The notes under the pieces: model-generated
What the model saw: the letters and a program-made list of their open reading frames with translations, nothing else
The model's database searches: none
Told to the model about the DNA's origin: nothing
NCBI GenBank assembly: GCA_017645945.1
Contig: JAGCNL010000051.1
Coordinates: forward strand, 1-64,000
Length of the DNA: 64,000 nucleotides
Direction of reading: 5' to 3'
From: Salinivirgaceae bacterium
GTDB taxonomy: Bacteria; Bacteroidota; Bacteroidia; Bacteroidales; SZUA-534
Made by a program: the position numbers and the translations under genes
In this document: in pieces, positions 19,298 to 29,400 of the stretch
Numbering within the stretch: position 1 is the stretch's first letter
How the letters are laid out: the number at the start of each line of letters is the position of its first letter

Positions 19298-20551
19298 TTA
19301 GTCTAATGCCTTCAGCGAGTCGTCCACCATTTTCTGTGTGATTCCAATATATCTTTCTGCCATCGCGGGAGATTTATGGTCCAATTGAAATTGAATTGTG
19401 TAGGTTGACGCCCCTCCTTCCGCTAGTAAAGTTGCAAAAGTATGTCTGGCGGTATGAATACTTGGGCTAAAATGTAGAGTTATATTAGCTGCCTTAATTG
19501 CTTTTTTTATGTAGTCGCGTAAAGTACTACGTGACATTGGAAAGAATAATGTGTTTTTATTTTCGTATAAAGATAAAAGTGCAATGGCTTTTTTGTGTAA
19601 TGTCTTAAATGTATGATTATGTGTTTTTTGTATTTCTTTGGAGATGTGGACTTTATTGCCATCACTTACAATGAAATCTGCAGTGAGTTGTTCAATGTCC
19701 GAAATGCGTAGACCTGTGTAACAAGCAAATAGGAATATTCGCGTGGCTTCCCACAAACTAAATGCACCATTGGGCCCATACTTTGGCGTTTCTGGAACAG
19801 GAAGCCTGTGAAAAAAGCCTTCCAATTGGTTCAATTGGTTTTTCGACAAGTGTCGTGAATTGTCGAATTCGCCATTCTTTGGTCTATATTGCTTAGGAAC
19901 TTTGTCACATGGATTGAAGTCAATCAGATTGTCGTCAATAGTAGCTTTGTTGAGAATAATATGTAATTGAATCTCAATGTTTTTCTGCGTAGTATCTTTA
20001 AGACCACTACGGTTGACAAGATAATCGTAGAATCTCTGACAATACGCAGCGTCAACATTTCCTAGCAATCTGTCACCACATCCCGATAATTTCAGGTGCT
20101 TAAGTAACGATTTCTTGCCCCAATCTACCTTGCCTTGTTCAACTATTGTTTTGTCTATTGCCTCAATATAATCGAACAGATATACGCTTTTTTTCAATTG
20201 CAAACTGTCTGCAATCAAAATACCTTCCGCATTCATTGCAGAGACTTTCAGCCAAAGATCTTTAACTTTATCAAGTTTGTCAGCATTGGAATTATATATA
20301 TCGGTAGACAATTCAGGGTATAATTCAAAATCTGCATCAGGTATATTGTAATTCTTTTTTGCCATTTGCGTGACACTCAACCGCTTCCTACCACTTGGGA
20401 GATTAAACTCAAAACGGACGGAAACGCCCTGCTTGCGACGGACTGGTTTGATGTCAACTTTATTGCCTTTATTGCCTGCTTTCAGTTTCTCGTTTATCCC
20501 ATTTACCAATGATACCAAATCATCAATGCTCTGAGCCCTAGTGTGTTTCAT
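19298..20551 (-). CDS. Tyrosine recombinase / integrase (417 aa)
   Basis: This enzyme would integrate and excise the element. The layout is an arm-binding-like N-terminus, a SAM-like core-binding domain (about residues 120-215) and a C-terminal catalytic domain. Catalytic residues are visible: Arg282 in CYTGLRISDIEQ, Lys309 near EIQKTHN, His366 and Arg369 in HTARHTFATLLAEGG, His392 in LDHKSPAMAERYIG and nucleophile Tyr401. All are intact, so the protein should be active. It has the length usual for Bacteroidota phage/element integrases. A promoter with tandem 11-bp repeats lies directly upstream. Confidence 0.95.
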   Translation of the reverse strand: MKHTRAQSIDDLVSLVNGINEKLKAGNKGNKVDIKPVRRKQGVSVRFEFNLPSGRKRLSVTQMAKKNYNIPDADFELYPELSTDIYNSNADKLDKVKDLWLKVSAMNAEGILIADSLQLKKSVYLFDYIEAIDKTIVEQGKVDWGKKSLLKHLKLSGCGDRLLGNVDAAYCQRFYDYLVNRSGLKDTTQKNIEIQLHIILNKATIDDNLIDFNPCDKVPKQYRPKNGEFDNSRHLSKNQLNQLEGFFHRLPVPETPKYGPNGAFSLWEATRIFLFACYTGLRISDIEQLTADFIVSDGNKVHISKEIQKTHNHTFKTLHKKAIALLSLYENKNTLFFPMSRSTLRDYIKKAIKAANITLHFSPSIHTARHTFATLLAEGGASTYTIQFQLDHKSPAMAERYIGITQKMVDDSLKALD

Positions 20552-20570
20552 ATTTTAAAGTTTTAGGACA

Positions 20571-20603
20571 CAAATATACAAAACGTGCCAAAAACGTGCC
20601 AAA
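20571..20603 (-). promoter_or_regulatory. Probable integrase promoter
   Basis: On the minus strand TTTG (complement of 20600-20603) is followed after 21 bases by TATATTTG (complement of 20571-20578), close to the Bacteroidota consensus TTTG-N19-TAnnTTTG. It lies 20 bases upstream of the integrase ATG. Tandem 11-bp repeats overlap its -33 region and spacer. Confidence 0.5.
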
Positions 20604-20604
20604 A
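20583..20604. repeat. Two tandem copies of ACGTGCCAAAA
   Basis: The 11-mer ACGTGCCAAAA occurs at 20583-20593 and again at 20594-20604 without a gap. One helical turn of period places both copies on the same DNA face. The location at the integrase promoter fits an operator or integrase/excisionase arm site; this is inference. Confidence 0.6.
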
Positions 20605-20827
20605 AAAAGTGTAAAAATATGCTAAAATATATTAAAAAGAGCCTTTATAAACATCCCGCTTATATAGTTATCGTATTGATGTACAAGGTATTTTTTAGTC
20701 TTTTTAAATTTTTGTTGGCTCCTTCGCGCAAAAGTAGTAAATTTGTTGAGGGGGGAATAAGACAATGATGTTCTGTCGAGCAAAAAATTAAACATGACAC
20801 TTAAAAACGTTTTTTTCACCCTTTCAG

Positions 20828-20857
20828 TTTGCCGACAAACACCATTTGCTATTTTTG
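20828..20857 (+). promoter_or_regulatory. valS promoter
   Basis: TTTG at 20828-20831 and TATTTTTG at 20850-20857 are separated by 18 bases, matching the Bacteroidota promoter pattern. The ATG of valS is about 62 bases downstream. Confidence 0.6.
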
Positions 20858-20919
20858 CAGTTCTTTTTAAACGAGTTGAATTTTATCGGGAAACGTAACA
20901 ATTTGAAATCGAAATAGAA

Positions 20920-23631
20920 ATGAAAAAGGAACTTGAGACAAGGTACAATCCGGCTGCGGCCGAAGAAAAATGGTACAAGTTCTGGATGGACAACAAATTC
21001 TTCCATTCCGAACCCGACCATCGCACACCATATACTATTGTTATTCCGCCGCCGAACGTTACCGGCGTGCTGCATATGGGCCACATGCTCAACAACACCA
21101 TTCAGGACATTCTGGTGCGTCGTGCCCGCATGATGGACCGCAACGCCTGCTGGGTGCCTGGCACCGACCACGCTTCAATTGCAACTGAGGCGAAAGTTGT
21201 GAAGAAACTGGCTGACATTGGCATCAAAAAGCGTGACCTGACTCGCGAGCAGTTCCTTAAATACGCTTGGGAGTGGAAAGAAGAACACGGCGGCGTCATT
21301 CTTGAGCAACTCAAGAAGTTAGGTGCTTCGTGCGACTGGGACCGCACCGCTTTCACAATGGACGACATGCGTAGCGAATCGGTTTTGCGCGTGTTTGTCG
21401 ATTTATACCACAAAGGTTTGATATACCGCGGCTTGCGAATGGTCAACTGGGACCCGAAGGCACAGACCGTGTTGAGCACTGAAGAGGTTATCTACCGCGA
21501 GGAGAAGAGCAAACTCTACTATCTGCGCTACTATGTGGCTGATGCCGAAACGAACCCTGTGAAACCCACTGGAACTGAAGGCGAAATCATCCATAAAGAC
21601 GCGAAAGGCTACTACGCTGTTGTGGCTACAACTCGTCCAGAGACAATTATGGGCGATACCGCGATGTGTATCAACCCAAAAGACCCGAAGAACCAATGGC
21701 TGCGCGGTCACAAGGTTATTGTGCCGCTCGTCGGACGTGTCATTCCGGTTATCGAGGACCGCTATGTTGACATCGAGTTTGGTACTGGCTGTCTGAAAGT
21801 TACGCCCGCCCACGATGCCAACGACTACGCACTTGGGCAGACTCACAATCTGGAAATCATTGATATTTTCAACCCCGATGGAACGCTGTCGGAGGCTGCC
21901 GGACTCTATGTCGGACAAGACCGCATGGACGTACGCAAGCAAATTGCCATCGACCTGCAGAACGCCAGCCTAATGGAGAAGATTGAGGATTACGACAACA
22001 AAGTAGGCTACTCGGAGCGCAATCAGGACACGGCAGTCGAGCCGCGCCTTTGCAAGCAGTGGTTCCTGTCGATGAAGCACTTTGCCGACATTGCTCTGCC
22101 GCCTGTGCTCGAAGGAAAAATCAAGTTCCACCCCAACAAATACGTATCGACTTACCGCAACTGGCTCGAGAATATTCAGGACTGGTGCATCAGCCGCCAA
22201 CTCTGGTGGGGACACCGCATTCCAGCCTATTTCCTGCCGACTGCCGAAGGCGAGGACGAGAAATTTGTGGTTGCACTTACAGCCGACGAGGCTCTGGCCG
22301 AAGCACGCAAAATCAAAGGCTACGAGAACATCACCGCCGACCAGCTGCGTCACGATGAGGATGCTCTCGACACTTGGTTCTCGTCGTGGTTGTGGCCTGT
22401 TTCGCTTTTCAACGGCATCAACAACCCTGGAAATAAAGAAATTAACTACTACTACCCCACCTGCGACCTCGTAACTGGCCCCGATATTATCTTCTTCTGG
22501 GTTGCCCGTATGATTATGGCAGGCGAGGAATATCAGCACGATGTGCCGTTCCGCAACGTATATTTCACTGGTATTGTGCGTGATAAGCTGGGCCGCAAGA
22601 TGTCGAAATCGCTCGGCAACTCACCCGACCCGCTCGAGCTCATCGAAAAATATGGCGCCGACGGTGTACGTGTCGGAATGCTGCTCTGCTCACCCGCAGG
22701 CGGTGACTTGCTTTACGACGACTCACTGCCTGAGCAAGGCCGCAACTTCGCCAACAAGATTTGGAACGCCTTCCGTCTGGTTTACAGCTGGGATGTGGAC
22801 GACAAACTGCCGCAGCCCGAGGCCGCACGTGTGGCCATCGAGTGGTTCAACCAAAAATTGAGCAGCACTATTGAGCAACTGAACGACCACTTCGACAAGT
22901 TCCGTCTGTCGGAAGCTCTGATGACAGTTTACCGTTTGTTCTGGGACGAATTCTCAGCATGGTTCCTTGAGATGGTTAAGCCAGCTTACCAAACAGCTTG
23001 CGATGGCAAGACTTATAATGCTGTGATTGAGTTGTTTGAGAAGATGCTCAAACTGCTGCATCCGTTTATGCCGTTCATCACTGAGGAGATTTGGCAATCG
23101 ATTAAGGAGCGCGACAAGGCTGACAGCCTGATAGTTGCAAAATGGCCTGAGGCTGGTGCGTTCAGCGAAGATTATCTGGCTGAATTCGAAAACGTTAAGC
23201 AGACAATTGCCGAGATCCGCACCGTGCGCACTGACAAGAAAATCCCGAACCGCGACGCCATCAAACTCTTTGTGAACAAGGGTAGCAAAGGCTACAACGC
23301 ACAGTTCGACAGCGTTTTGGCAAAGATGGGCAATACTGAGTCGATTGAGATTGTCAGCCAGAAAGTTGACGGTACGGTGGCATTCATGGTTCAGACCACA
23401 GAGTTCTACGTTCCGTTCGGCAACAACATAGATGTCGAAGCCGAGCTTGCGAAACTTCGCGCCGACCGCACCTATCTCGAGGGATTCCTGCAATCGGTGA
23501 TGAAGAAACTCTCGAATGAGAAGTTTGTGAACGGCGCCCCGGCAGCTGTCGTTGAGAATGAGCGCAAGAAACAAGCCGACGCCGAAGCCAAAATCAAGGC
23601 CATCGACGAGCAGATTAAAGCATTGAGTTGA
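20920..23631 (+). CDS. valS: Valine--tRNA ligase (903 aa)
   Basis: This class I synthetase charges tRNA-Val in the cytoplasm. The HIGH signature appears as [17 protein letters not shown] (HMGH at residues 52-55) and the KMSKS loop as [12 protein letters not shown] (residues 560-564). Between them are the editing domain ([12 protein letters not shown]) and the [20 protein letters not shown] block typical of ValRS. The C-terminal anticodon-binding domain is followed by a short coiled coil ([20 protein letters not shown] onward), the ValRS tRNA-binding arm. Length is normal. It is a monocistronic unit with its own promoter and a downstream hairpin. Confidence 0.98.
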   Translation: MKKELETRYNPAAAEEKWYKFWMDNKFFHSEPDHRTPYTIVIPPPNVTGVLHMGHMLNNTIQDILVRRARMMDRNACWVPGTDHASIATEAKVVKKLADIGIKKRDLTREQFLKYAWEWKEEHGGVILEQLKKLGASCDWDRTAFTMDDMRSESVLRVFVDLYHKGLIYRGLRMVNWDPKAQTVLSTEEVIYREEKSKLYYLRYYVADAETNPVKPTGTEGEIIHKDAKGYYAVVATTRPETIMGDTAMCINPKDPKNQWLRGHKVIVPLVGRVIPVIEDRYVDIEFGTGCLKVTPAHDANDYALGQTHNLEIIDIFNPDGTLSEAAGLYVGQDRMDVRKQIAIDLQNASLMEKIEDYDNKVGYSERNQDTAVEPRLCKQWFLSMKHFADIALPPVLEGKIKFHPNKYVSTYRNWLENIQDWCISRQLWWGHRIPAYFLPTAEGEDEKFVVALTADEALAEARKIKGYENITADQLRHDEDALDTWFSSWLWPVSLFNGINNPGNKEINYYYPTCDLVTGPDIIFFWVARMIMAGEEYQHDVPFRNVYFTGIVRDKLGRKMSKSLGNSPDPLELIEKYGADGVRVGMLLCSPAGGDLLYDDSLPEQGRNFANKIWNAFRLVYSWDVDDKLPQPEAARVAIEWFNQKLSSTIEQLNDHFDKFRLSEALMTVYRLFWDEFSAWFLEMVKPAYQTACDGKTYNAVIELFEKMLKLLHPFMPFITEEIWQSIKERDKADSLIVAKWPEAGAFSEDYLAEFENVKQTIAEIRTVRTDKKIPNRDAIKLFVNKGSKGYNAQFDSVLAKMGNTESIEIVSQKVDGTVAFMVQTTEFYVPFGNNIDVEAELAKLRADRTYLEGFLQSVMKKLSNEKFVNGAPAAVVENERKKQADAEAKIKAIDEQIKALS

Positions 23632-23655
23632 GAAACACGCTGATTTTTAGCATAA

Positions 23656-23692
23656 AACAAAGTCCGCAGCCTGACGGGTTACGGACTTTGTT
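23656..23692 (+). terminator. Hairpin downstream of valS
   Basis: AACAAAGTCCG (23656-23666) pairs perfectly with CGGACTTTGTT (23682-23692). The stem ends in TT but no longer T-run follows, so termination may be partial. Confidence 0.6.
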
Positions 23693-23752
23693 ACAATATA
23701 ATAATAGGTGTTGTCAGCATAAAAATGGAAACGTGCAATTGCCATATTTTTA

Positions 23753-23760
23753 TATATTTG
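23753..23760 (+). promoter_or_regulatory. -7 promoter box of the following secreted-protein gene
   Basis: TATATTTG at 23753-23760 is an exact TAnnTTTG match 25 bases before the ATG at 23786. I see no good TTG box at the expected distance. Confidence 0.4.
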
Positions 23761-23785
23761 CACCCGATTTTATAAAATATAATCT

Positions 23786-24982
23786 ATGAAAGGAGTAAAA
23801 CCAATAATGCTTTTGTCAGCCACATTGTTGACAATTAGCGCATTAGCACAACAAGGTGTTTTTTATTACGTAAACACAAATGCTGAATACGTCAATTCAA
23901 AAACAGCTGATATTCTATTGAACGATAATGGAATGGTCGTGCTTAACGAGTGTTCCAACTCAAAATACGAGAAACCAGCCATCCAGCTTATCGAGCTGAA
24001 CAGCAGTTTCGTAAAAACATCGGAAAATATCATCAGTGTTGATGGGATGGAGAGCGTGAAATGCTTCGCCAAATATGACGACGGAAATTACGGCATCTAT
24101 GCCAACGCCGAGCAAGACCCTGTGGTTCTGAACATTTCAAAAGCCTACAAAGAGCTGTCGCAGAACAAACTGACCGACCAGCAGTACGAGCTGTTTATCG
24201 GCAAGGCTTTGATTGGCAAGCAAATAATGGTTGCCTCAACCATGTCAGAAAGCAAAGGAAAATATGCCATTGTGCTGACCAGTTTCGATGCCGCCAACGG
24301 CGAAAAGCAGTGGACAAAGAAAGTTTCAAGCGAAACAAACGAGTCTGCCGATGCAATTGTTGCTGATGAAGCAGGTAACGTGGTTATCTTGGGAAGAAAA
24401 TACAACGACAATGCAACTGAGTATATTCCAATCCTTTACAAGATTGAAGCCAATGGTAACTTGGTGTGGAAGAAGAGCGGCGTTGACATGCCGTCGAACT
24501 TCTACTCGCAGAGCATTATTGTGAGCACGAATGGCGACATCTACTATTCTTGCGGTCTTACACAACGTGCAGGCGCACTTCAGACCAAAGTCATAAAGCT
24601 TGATGCCAATGGCAACTCAAAACGCACAATCAACATTAATGAGTTCACTGGCAATGGCGCCCTCTGGCTCTCGTCGGGCAAGCTGCTGCTTTATGGTTCA
24701 AAATTCCACACAGACACCAAACAAGTGGTGACAAAAGGTTCGTTTGTGATTCTCGATAGCGACTTGAACATTTTGAGCAACAAATCGTTAAGCACAAACG
24801 ACAAACCTGATTCCGATTTCAACTACAGCACCACTAGCAGCTCTGACCTTCAGGCAGCTGTGGAACTGTCATCAGGCAGCGTAGTGATGGTTGGTAAGGT
24901 AACAATGCCGCAGGCTGGTGGCTCCGACAAGCAGAACAACACCATTGTTGTGGTTGTTGACGCTTATGGTAACTATAAGTAA
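23786..24982 (+). CDS. Secreted beta-propeller-like protein of unknown function (398 aa)
   Basis: The signal peptide MKGVKPIMLLSATLLTISAL ends at AQQG. The mature chain has repeated blade-like units with the pattern IVADEAGNVVILGRKYND, and strands such as ILYKIEANGNLVWKKSGVDM, INSTNGDIYYSCG-like segments and KVIKLDANGNSKRTINI. This pattern (value-with-unit followed by D/E-x-x-G-N-x-x-W) is typical of PQQ-like or SBBP-type propellers. No catalytic motif or sorting tail is visible. The gene has its own -7 box and a strong terminator. The function is unknown; it may be a periplasmic binding scaffold. Confidence 0.8.
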   Translation: MKGVKPIMLLSATLLTISALAQQGVFYYVNTNAEYVNSKTADILLNDNGMVVLNECSNSKYEKPAIQLIELNSSFVKTSENIISVDGMESVKCFAKYDDGNYGIYANAEQDPVVLNISKAYKELSQNKLTDQQYELFIGKALIGKQIMVASTMSESKGKYAIVLTSFDAANGEKQWTKKVSSETNESADAIVADEAGNVVILGRKYNDNATEYIPILYKIEANGNLVWKKSGVDMPSNFYSQSIIVSTNGDIYYSCGLTQRAGALQTKVIKLDANGNSKRTININEFTGNGALWLSSGKLLLYGSKFHTDTKQVVTKGSFVILDSDLNILSNKSLSTNDKPDSDFNYSTTSSSDLQAAVELSSGSVVMVGKVTMPQAGGSDKQNNTIVVVVDAYGNYK

Positions 24983-25003
24983 ATCCATCAATTAACGATA
25001 AAG

Positions 25004-25033
25004 AACGCGCTGGCAATGCTGGCGCGTTTTTTT
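25004..25033 (+). terminator. Rho-independent terminator
   Basis: AACGCGC pairs with GCGCGTT around a partly paired centre (TGGCAATGCTG), followed by a run of seven T. It closes the propeller gene at 24982. Confidence 0.8.
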
Positions 25034-25114
25034 ATGTGCACACTGAACGTCACTCGTGTGATTTTGCCCGAGAGTGCTTGCCAATTCGATTTTTTATTAC
25101 TTTTAATTTTTGTA

Positions 25115-26296
25115 ATGAAAAACCTTACCGAAATGAAACGAAAATTATTCCCATTGGTTGCGGCTTTTGCTTTTGCCGCAGGAATAGGGCAAAGCGTTAA
25201 AGCCCAAAGTTTTGAAGAGTTCGTCAAACAGCAAAACGCAGAATTTGAGGAGTTTGCCAAAGAACGCCAGCAAGGCATAGAGGCTCTGCGCAACGAGTAC
25301 GAGCAGACAGTCGAAGACTACAAGCGCGCCATGAACCGAATGTTCGACTCTGAAATTTCATCAATCGACCTGATGAAATCCGATGACAACATCGAGAACA
25401 CAAGCAAGGCCAAAGCTCCAAAATCCTCCATCAATTCATCTGACCTTGAGAAAGATGCGAAAGACGCAAAGCAGACTATCGCCAACACATCGTCGAGTGA
25501 ACTGATGAAGCAGATTACCGGAACAACCACCGACGAAGCTAATGCGCAGCAGGTGAAAGAAGCCACAAACAAACTGGCCGCAGTGATTAGCGATGTCATA
25601 AATCAGACGGAAACAACACCTAAGGAGCAGCCTATAGCCGAACCTGAGAAAGAGCAAAAAACCGAACAGGTGAAGGAACAAAAAGCTGAAACCAAGAAAG
25701 ATAAAGAACAAAAGGCCGAGCAAAAAAACGAAGCTAAAAAAGAGCAAAAAGCCGAACCTGAAAAGGAACAAAAGACTGAGTCCAAGGTAGAGCAGAAAAC
25801 TGAACCTAAGAAAGAACAGAAAGCAGAGCCTCAAAAAGAGCAAAAGACCGAGCCAAAAAATGAGCAAAAAACTGAACCTAAAAAATCCGAAACAAAAACT
25901 AATAATGGCAATATTCCAAGTGGCAAACCTTGCACCTACAGCCGCATATCGTCGCCATTTGGAGAGCGTATCCACCCAGTTTACGGCAAAAAAAGTTTCC
26001 ACAAAGGCGTTGACCTTGCTGCTCCCAACGGAACACCCATCTATGCTACAGCCGATGGTATTGTAGCATTTGCGGGCGTATGCAACGGCTACGGCAACTT
26101 CATCAAACTGAACCACCAGAATGGTTACAAGACAGGTTACGCGCACATGTCGAAGATGGTTGTCAAAACCAACGACAAGGTAAAAAAAGGCGACCTCATC
26201 GGTTATGTCGGTTCAACCGGAACCTCAACAGGCAACCACCTGCACTACGAGGTTTACTACAACGACCAGGTGACCGACCCAGCAAAGACATTGTAA
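25115..26296 (+). CDS. Secreted M23-family (LytM/lysostaphin-type) peptidase with a charged repeat linker (393 aa)
   Basis: I chose the ATG at 25115; a second ATG at 25133 is equally possible, both giving a signal peptide ending VKAQ. Residues 32-75 look coiled-coil. Residues 170-262 are a low-complexity linker built from units such as EPKKEQKAEP and KTEPKNEQ. The catalytic domain at about 275-393 shows the zinc ligands His296 and Asp300 (HKGVD), His344 (YAHMS) and the HLH at 375-377 (GNHLHYEV). All ligands are present, so it should cleave peptidoglycan cross-bridges in the periplasm. The Glu/Lys linker probably lets the domain reach the cell wall. It stands alone between two terminators. Confidence 0.93.
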   Translation: MKNLTEMKRKLFPLVAAFAFAAGIGQSVKAQSFEEFVKQQNAEFEEFAKERQQGIEALRNEYEQTVEDYKRAMNRMFDSEISSIDLMKSDDNIENTSKAKAPKSSINSSDLEKDAKDAKQTIANTSSSELMKQITGTTTDEANAQQVKEATNKLAAVISDVINQTETTPKEQPIAEPEKEQKTEQVKEQKAETKKDKEQKAEQKNEAKKEQKAEPEKEQKTESKVEQKTEPKKEQKAEPQKEQKTEPKNEQKTEPKKSETKTNNGNIPSGKPCTYSRISSPFGERIHPVYGKKSFHKGVDLAAPNGTPIYATADGIVAFAGVCNGYGNFIKLNHQNGYKTGYAHMSKMVVKTNDKVKKGDLIGYVGSTGTSTGNHLHYEVYYNDQVTDPAKTL

Positions 26297-26320
26297 AGAA
26301 AATCAAAGAAATAAAAAGAG

Positions 26321-26349
26321 AAAGAGCCGCATTGTACTGCGGCTTTTTC
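26321..26349 (+). terminator. Rho-independent terminator of the M23 gene
   Basis: AGCCGCA (26325-26331) pairs with TGCGGCT (26338-26344), followed by TTTT. An A-run on the 5' side gives extra pairing with the T-run. Confidence 0.8.
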
Positions 26350-26445
26350 TATTTAGTTAACCTGCCTTGCGGAATATTTGTCAATCTGACGGACAACCGA
26401 GTCCGACATCTCTCCCATCGTTCTTAAAATGTGAATAAACCGCTA

Positions 26446-26475
26446 TTGACAGCCCCCTAATCTTTTGTAAATTCG
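26446..26475 (+). promoter_or_regulatory. purL promoter
   Basis: TTG at 26446-26448 is followed after exactly 19 bases by TAAATTCG at 26468-26475. This fits the TTG-N19-TAnnTTTG pattern with one change in the -7 box. The purL start is about 25 bases downstream. I see no purine riboswitch in the short leader. Confidence 0.6.
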
Positions 26476-26499
26476 CGCATTATATTTTTAAAACGAAAA

Positions 26500-29400
26500 T
26501 TGATGGTTACCTTCTTCAAAACACCTGAAAATAAGGTGATTGCAGTGCAAACAGCTGCCGACATCGCAGCTGCCGACATTGAAAAACTGAACTGGCTGTT
26601 CGGCCGTTCGGAGTGCCTAGGTCAAAACGCGCCCGCCGGCTCATTCGTTGGCCCGCGCAAAGAGATGATTACCCCGTGGAGCACCAACGCCGTCGAGATT
26701 ACCCAAAATATGGGCATCAGCGGCATTGTCAGAATCGAGGAGTTTGAGGCGCAGGATGCCGACAAAAAGCAGTTCGACCCAATGCTCAAATCGTTCTACA
26801 ACAAGCTCGACCAAAGCATTTTCACTGTCGATATCAAGCCGCAGCCCATTGTCCATATAACCGACATCAGAGCTTATAACAAAAAAGAAGGCTTGGCACT
26901 TAAAGAAGAGGAAATCAACTATTTGGAAGGATTGGCAAAGAAACTTGGCCGTCCGCTGACCGACAGCGAGGTGTTCGGTTTCTCGCAGGTGAACTCGGAG
27001 CACTGCCGCCACAAAATCTTCGGCGGTCAGTTCATAATCGACGGCGAGGAGAAGAAAGACACGCTTTTCCAACTCATTAAGAAGACAACGGCAACCAACC
27101 CCAACAACGTGGTTTCGGCCTACAAAGACAACTGCGCATTTATGCAGGGCCACGAGCTCGAGCAGTTTGCGCCGGCAAGTCAAGACAAGGCTGATTTCTT
27201 CGAGGTTACCGATTACGAATCGGTTTACTCGCTGAAAGCCGAAACGCACAACTTCCCGACAACCGTGGAGCCGTTCAATGGTGCTGCGACTGGTTCGGGC
27301 GGTGAAATCCGCGACCGTATGGGAGGCGGCAAGGGCAGTATGCCGATTGCCGGAACAGCTGTTTATATGACATCGTATCCGCGTCTGGACGGCGGCCGCC
27401 AATGGGAGAAGGCCACAGAGCCGCGTCCTTGGCTCTATCAGACACCTGAGCAGATTCTTATCAAGGCGTCGAACGGTGCGAGCGACTTCGGCAACAAGTT
27501 CGGACAGCCGCTCATCTGCGGAAGCTTGCTCACAATGGAGCACTTTGAGCAATACAAGAAATTCGGTTTCGACAAGGTGATAATGATGGCCGGCGGTGTG
27601 GGTTACGCCAAAAAGAAGGACTGCCTGAAGGCCGACCCGGAGCCGGGCGACAAGGTGGTGATTCTCGGCGGCGACAACTACCGTATCGGTATGGGTGGCG
27701 GCGCAGTGTCGTCGGTGGCAACGGGCGAGTACAACAACTCGATTGAGTTGAACGCCGTTCAACGTTCGAACCCCGAAATGCAACGCCGCGTCTACAACGC
27801 AATCCGCGCCTTGAGCGAGCAGTCGGACAACCCGATTGTATCAATCCACGACCACGGCGCAGGCGGTCACCTGAACTGCCTGTCGGAGCTGGTTGAGGCC
27901 ACTGGCGGCGTTATCGACATCCGCAAGCTGCCTATCGGTGACCCGACATTGTCAGACAAGGAGATTGTGGGCAACGAAAGTCAGGAACGTATGGGTTTGG
28001 TACTGAAAGACAAGGATATAGACCACTTGAAGAAGATTGCTGACCGCGAGCGCGCGCCAATGTATGTTGTGGGTGAGGCCACTGGCGATATGCAGTTCCG
28101 CTTTACCGACAAGCAGACCAACGAAGACCCTATCAATCTGCAACTTGCCGATATGTTTGGCAACCCGCCGCGCACAATAATGAATGACAAAACCATCGAC
28201 GAGCAATACGCCGATTTGAAATACGACACCGCAAAAGTGGCCGATTATCTGGAGCAAGTGCTTCAGCTTGAGTCGGTTGCGTGCAAAGACTGGCTCACCA
28301 ACAAGGTTGACCGTTCGGTGGGTGGCAAAGTGGCTATGCAGCAATGCGCCGGCCCGCTTCACTTGCCGCTGAACGACTGCGGTGTGGTTGCACTCGACTA
28401 TCAGGGACACTACGGCGTTGCCACATCGGTTGGTCACGCGCCGCTCTGCGCAATGATTAATCCTGCCAAAGGCTCACGAATGGCTGTGGCAGAGGCACTT
28501 ACAAACATTGTTTGGGCGCCGATTCAAGACAAGATTAAGGGTATCTCGTTGAGCGCCAACTGGATGTGGCCTTGCTTCAATCCTGGCGAGGACGCCCGTC
28601 TTTACAAGGCTGTCGAGGCTTTGAGCCAATTCTGCATCAAGCTTGGAATCAACGTTCCGACAGGAAAAGACTCGCTCTCGATGACACAGAAATATCCAAA
28701 CGGCGACAAGGTTCTGTCGCCCGGAACTGTAATTGTATCGGCCATTGGCGAAACCACCGATATCCGCAAGGCTGTGTCGCCCGTGCTGCACAACGTGAAG
28801 TCGCAACTGCTCTACATCGATTTGTCGAAAGACACTCTCAAACTTGGCGGTTCGGCTTTCGCGCAGATTATCAATGGTGTGGGTGCCGATTGCCCTGACG
28901 TTACTGATACTGAATATTTTGTAAAGACATTCAACGCCGTTCAAGATTTGATTGACGGCGGTCTGGTGATTGCCGGACACGACGTTTCGGCTGGTGGTTT
29001 GGTTACCACGCTGCTTGAAATGGCCTTCTCGAACGACGAGACTGGTCTGAAAATCAACCTTAAGCCTTTCGGCGAAAGCGACCCTGTGAAACTGCTGTTT
29101 GCCGAAAATCCGGCATTGGTTCTTCAGGTTGCTAACGACGGCAAGGCCGCAGAGACTCTGAACAAAGCCGGAATCGAATTCATCACCATCGGTACGCTTG
29201 GCGCCGCTGGCAAGCTGGACATCGAGACATCGGCAAATAATTATTCGTTCGACATCAAGAAACTGCGCGACACCTGGTTCCGCACTTCGTACCTGCTCGA
29301 CTGCGACCAAACCCGTAACGGACTGGCTCTTGAGCGTTTCAACAACTACAAGAACCACGCCCACAAGTTCGATTTCAAGAACTTCGACGGCTCGGCCAAA

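Larger units (their letters stand above)
16440..20640. mobile_element. Integrative mobilizable element of about 4 kb (ends approximate)
   Basis: Six genes sit together between an envelope gene cluster and valS: integrase, HTH protein, MobC-like protein and relaxase on the minus strand, HNH nuclease and a 47-aa zinc protein on the plus strand. There is no type IV secretion or coupling protein, so it is mobilizable rather than self-transmissible. Base composition is more AT-rich than valS. The ends are estimated from gene content; I found no tRNA gene at either end and no long direct repeat. A 9-bp match TATTGATGT (16276-16284 and 20674-20682) is too short to call as att. Confidence 0.7.

Noticed and set aside
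16276..20682. 9-bp direct repeat TATTGATGT at 16276-16284 and 20674-20682 as att sites
   Set aside because: Nine bases in AT-rich DNA can match by chance, and the flanks only share a loose AAGGTA. No tRNA end is nearby. An empty-site comparison is needed.
20622..20819. Minus-strand ORF of 65 codons between integrase and valS
   Set aside because: Basic, low-complexity product without motif in AT-rich spacer DNA; no promoter or neighbour support.
25436..26146. Long minus-strand frame opposite the M23 gene, rich in Leu and Phe
   Set aside because: It is the mirror of the Glu/Lys repeat linker; antisense of GAA/AAA codons gives Leu/Phe runs.
26641..27783. Long minus-strand frame inside purL
   Set aside because: Shadow of a conserved enzyme gene with strong codon bias; product has no recognisable domain.
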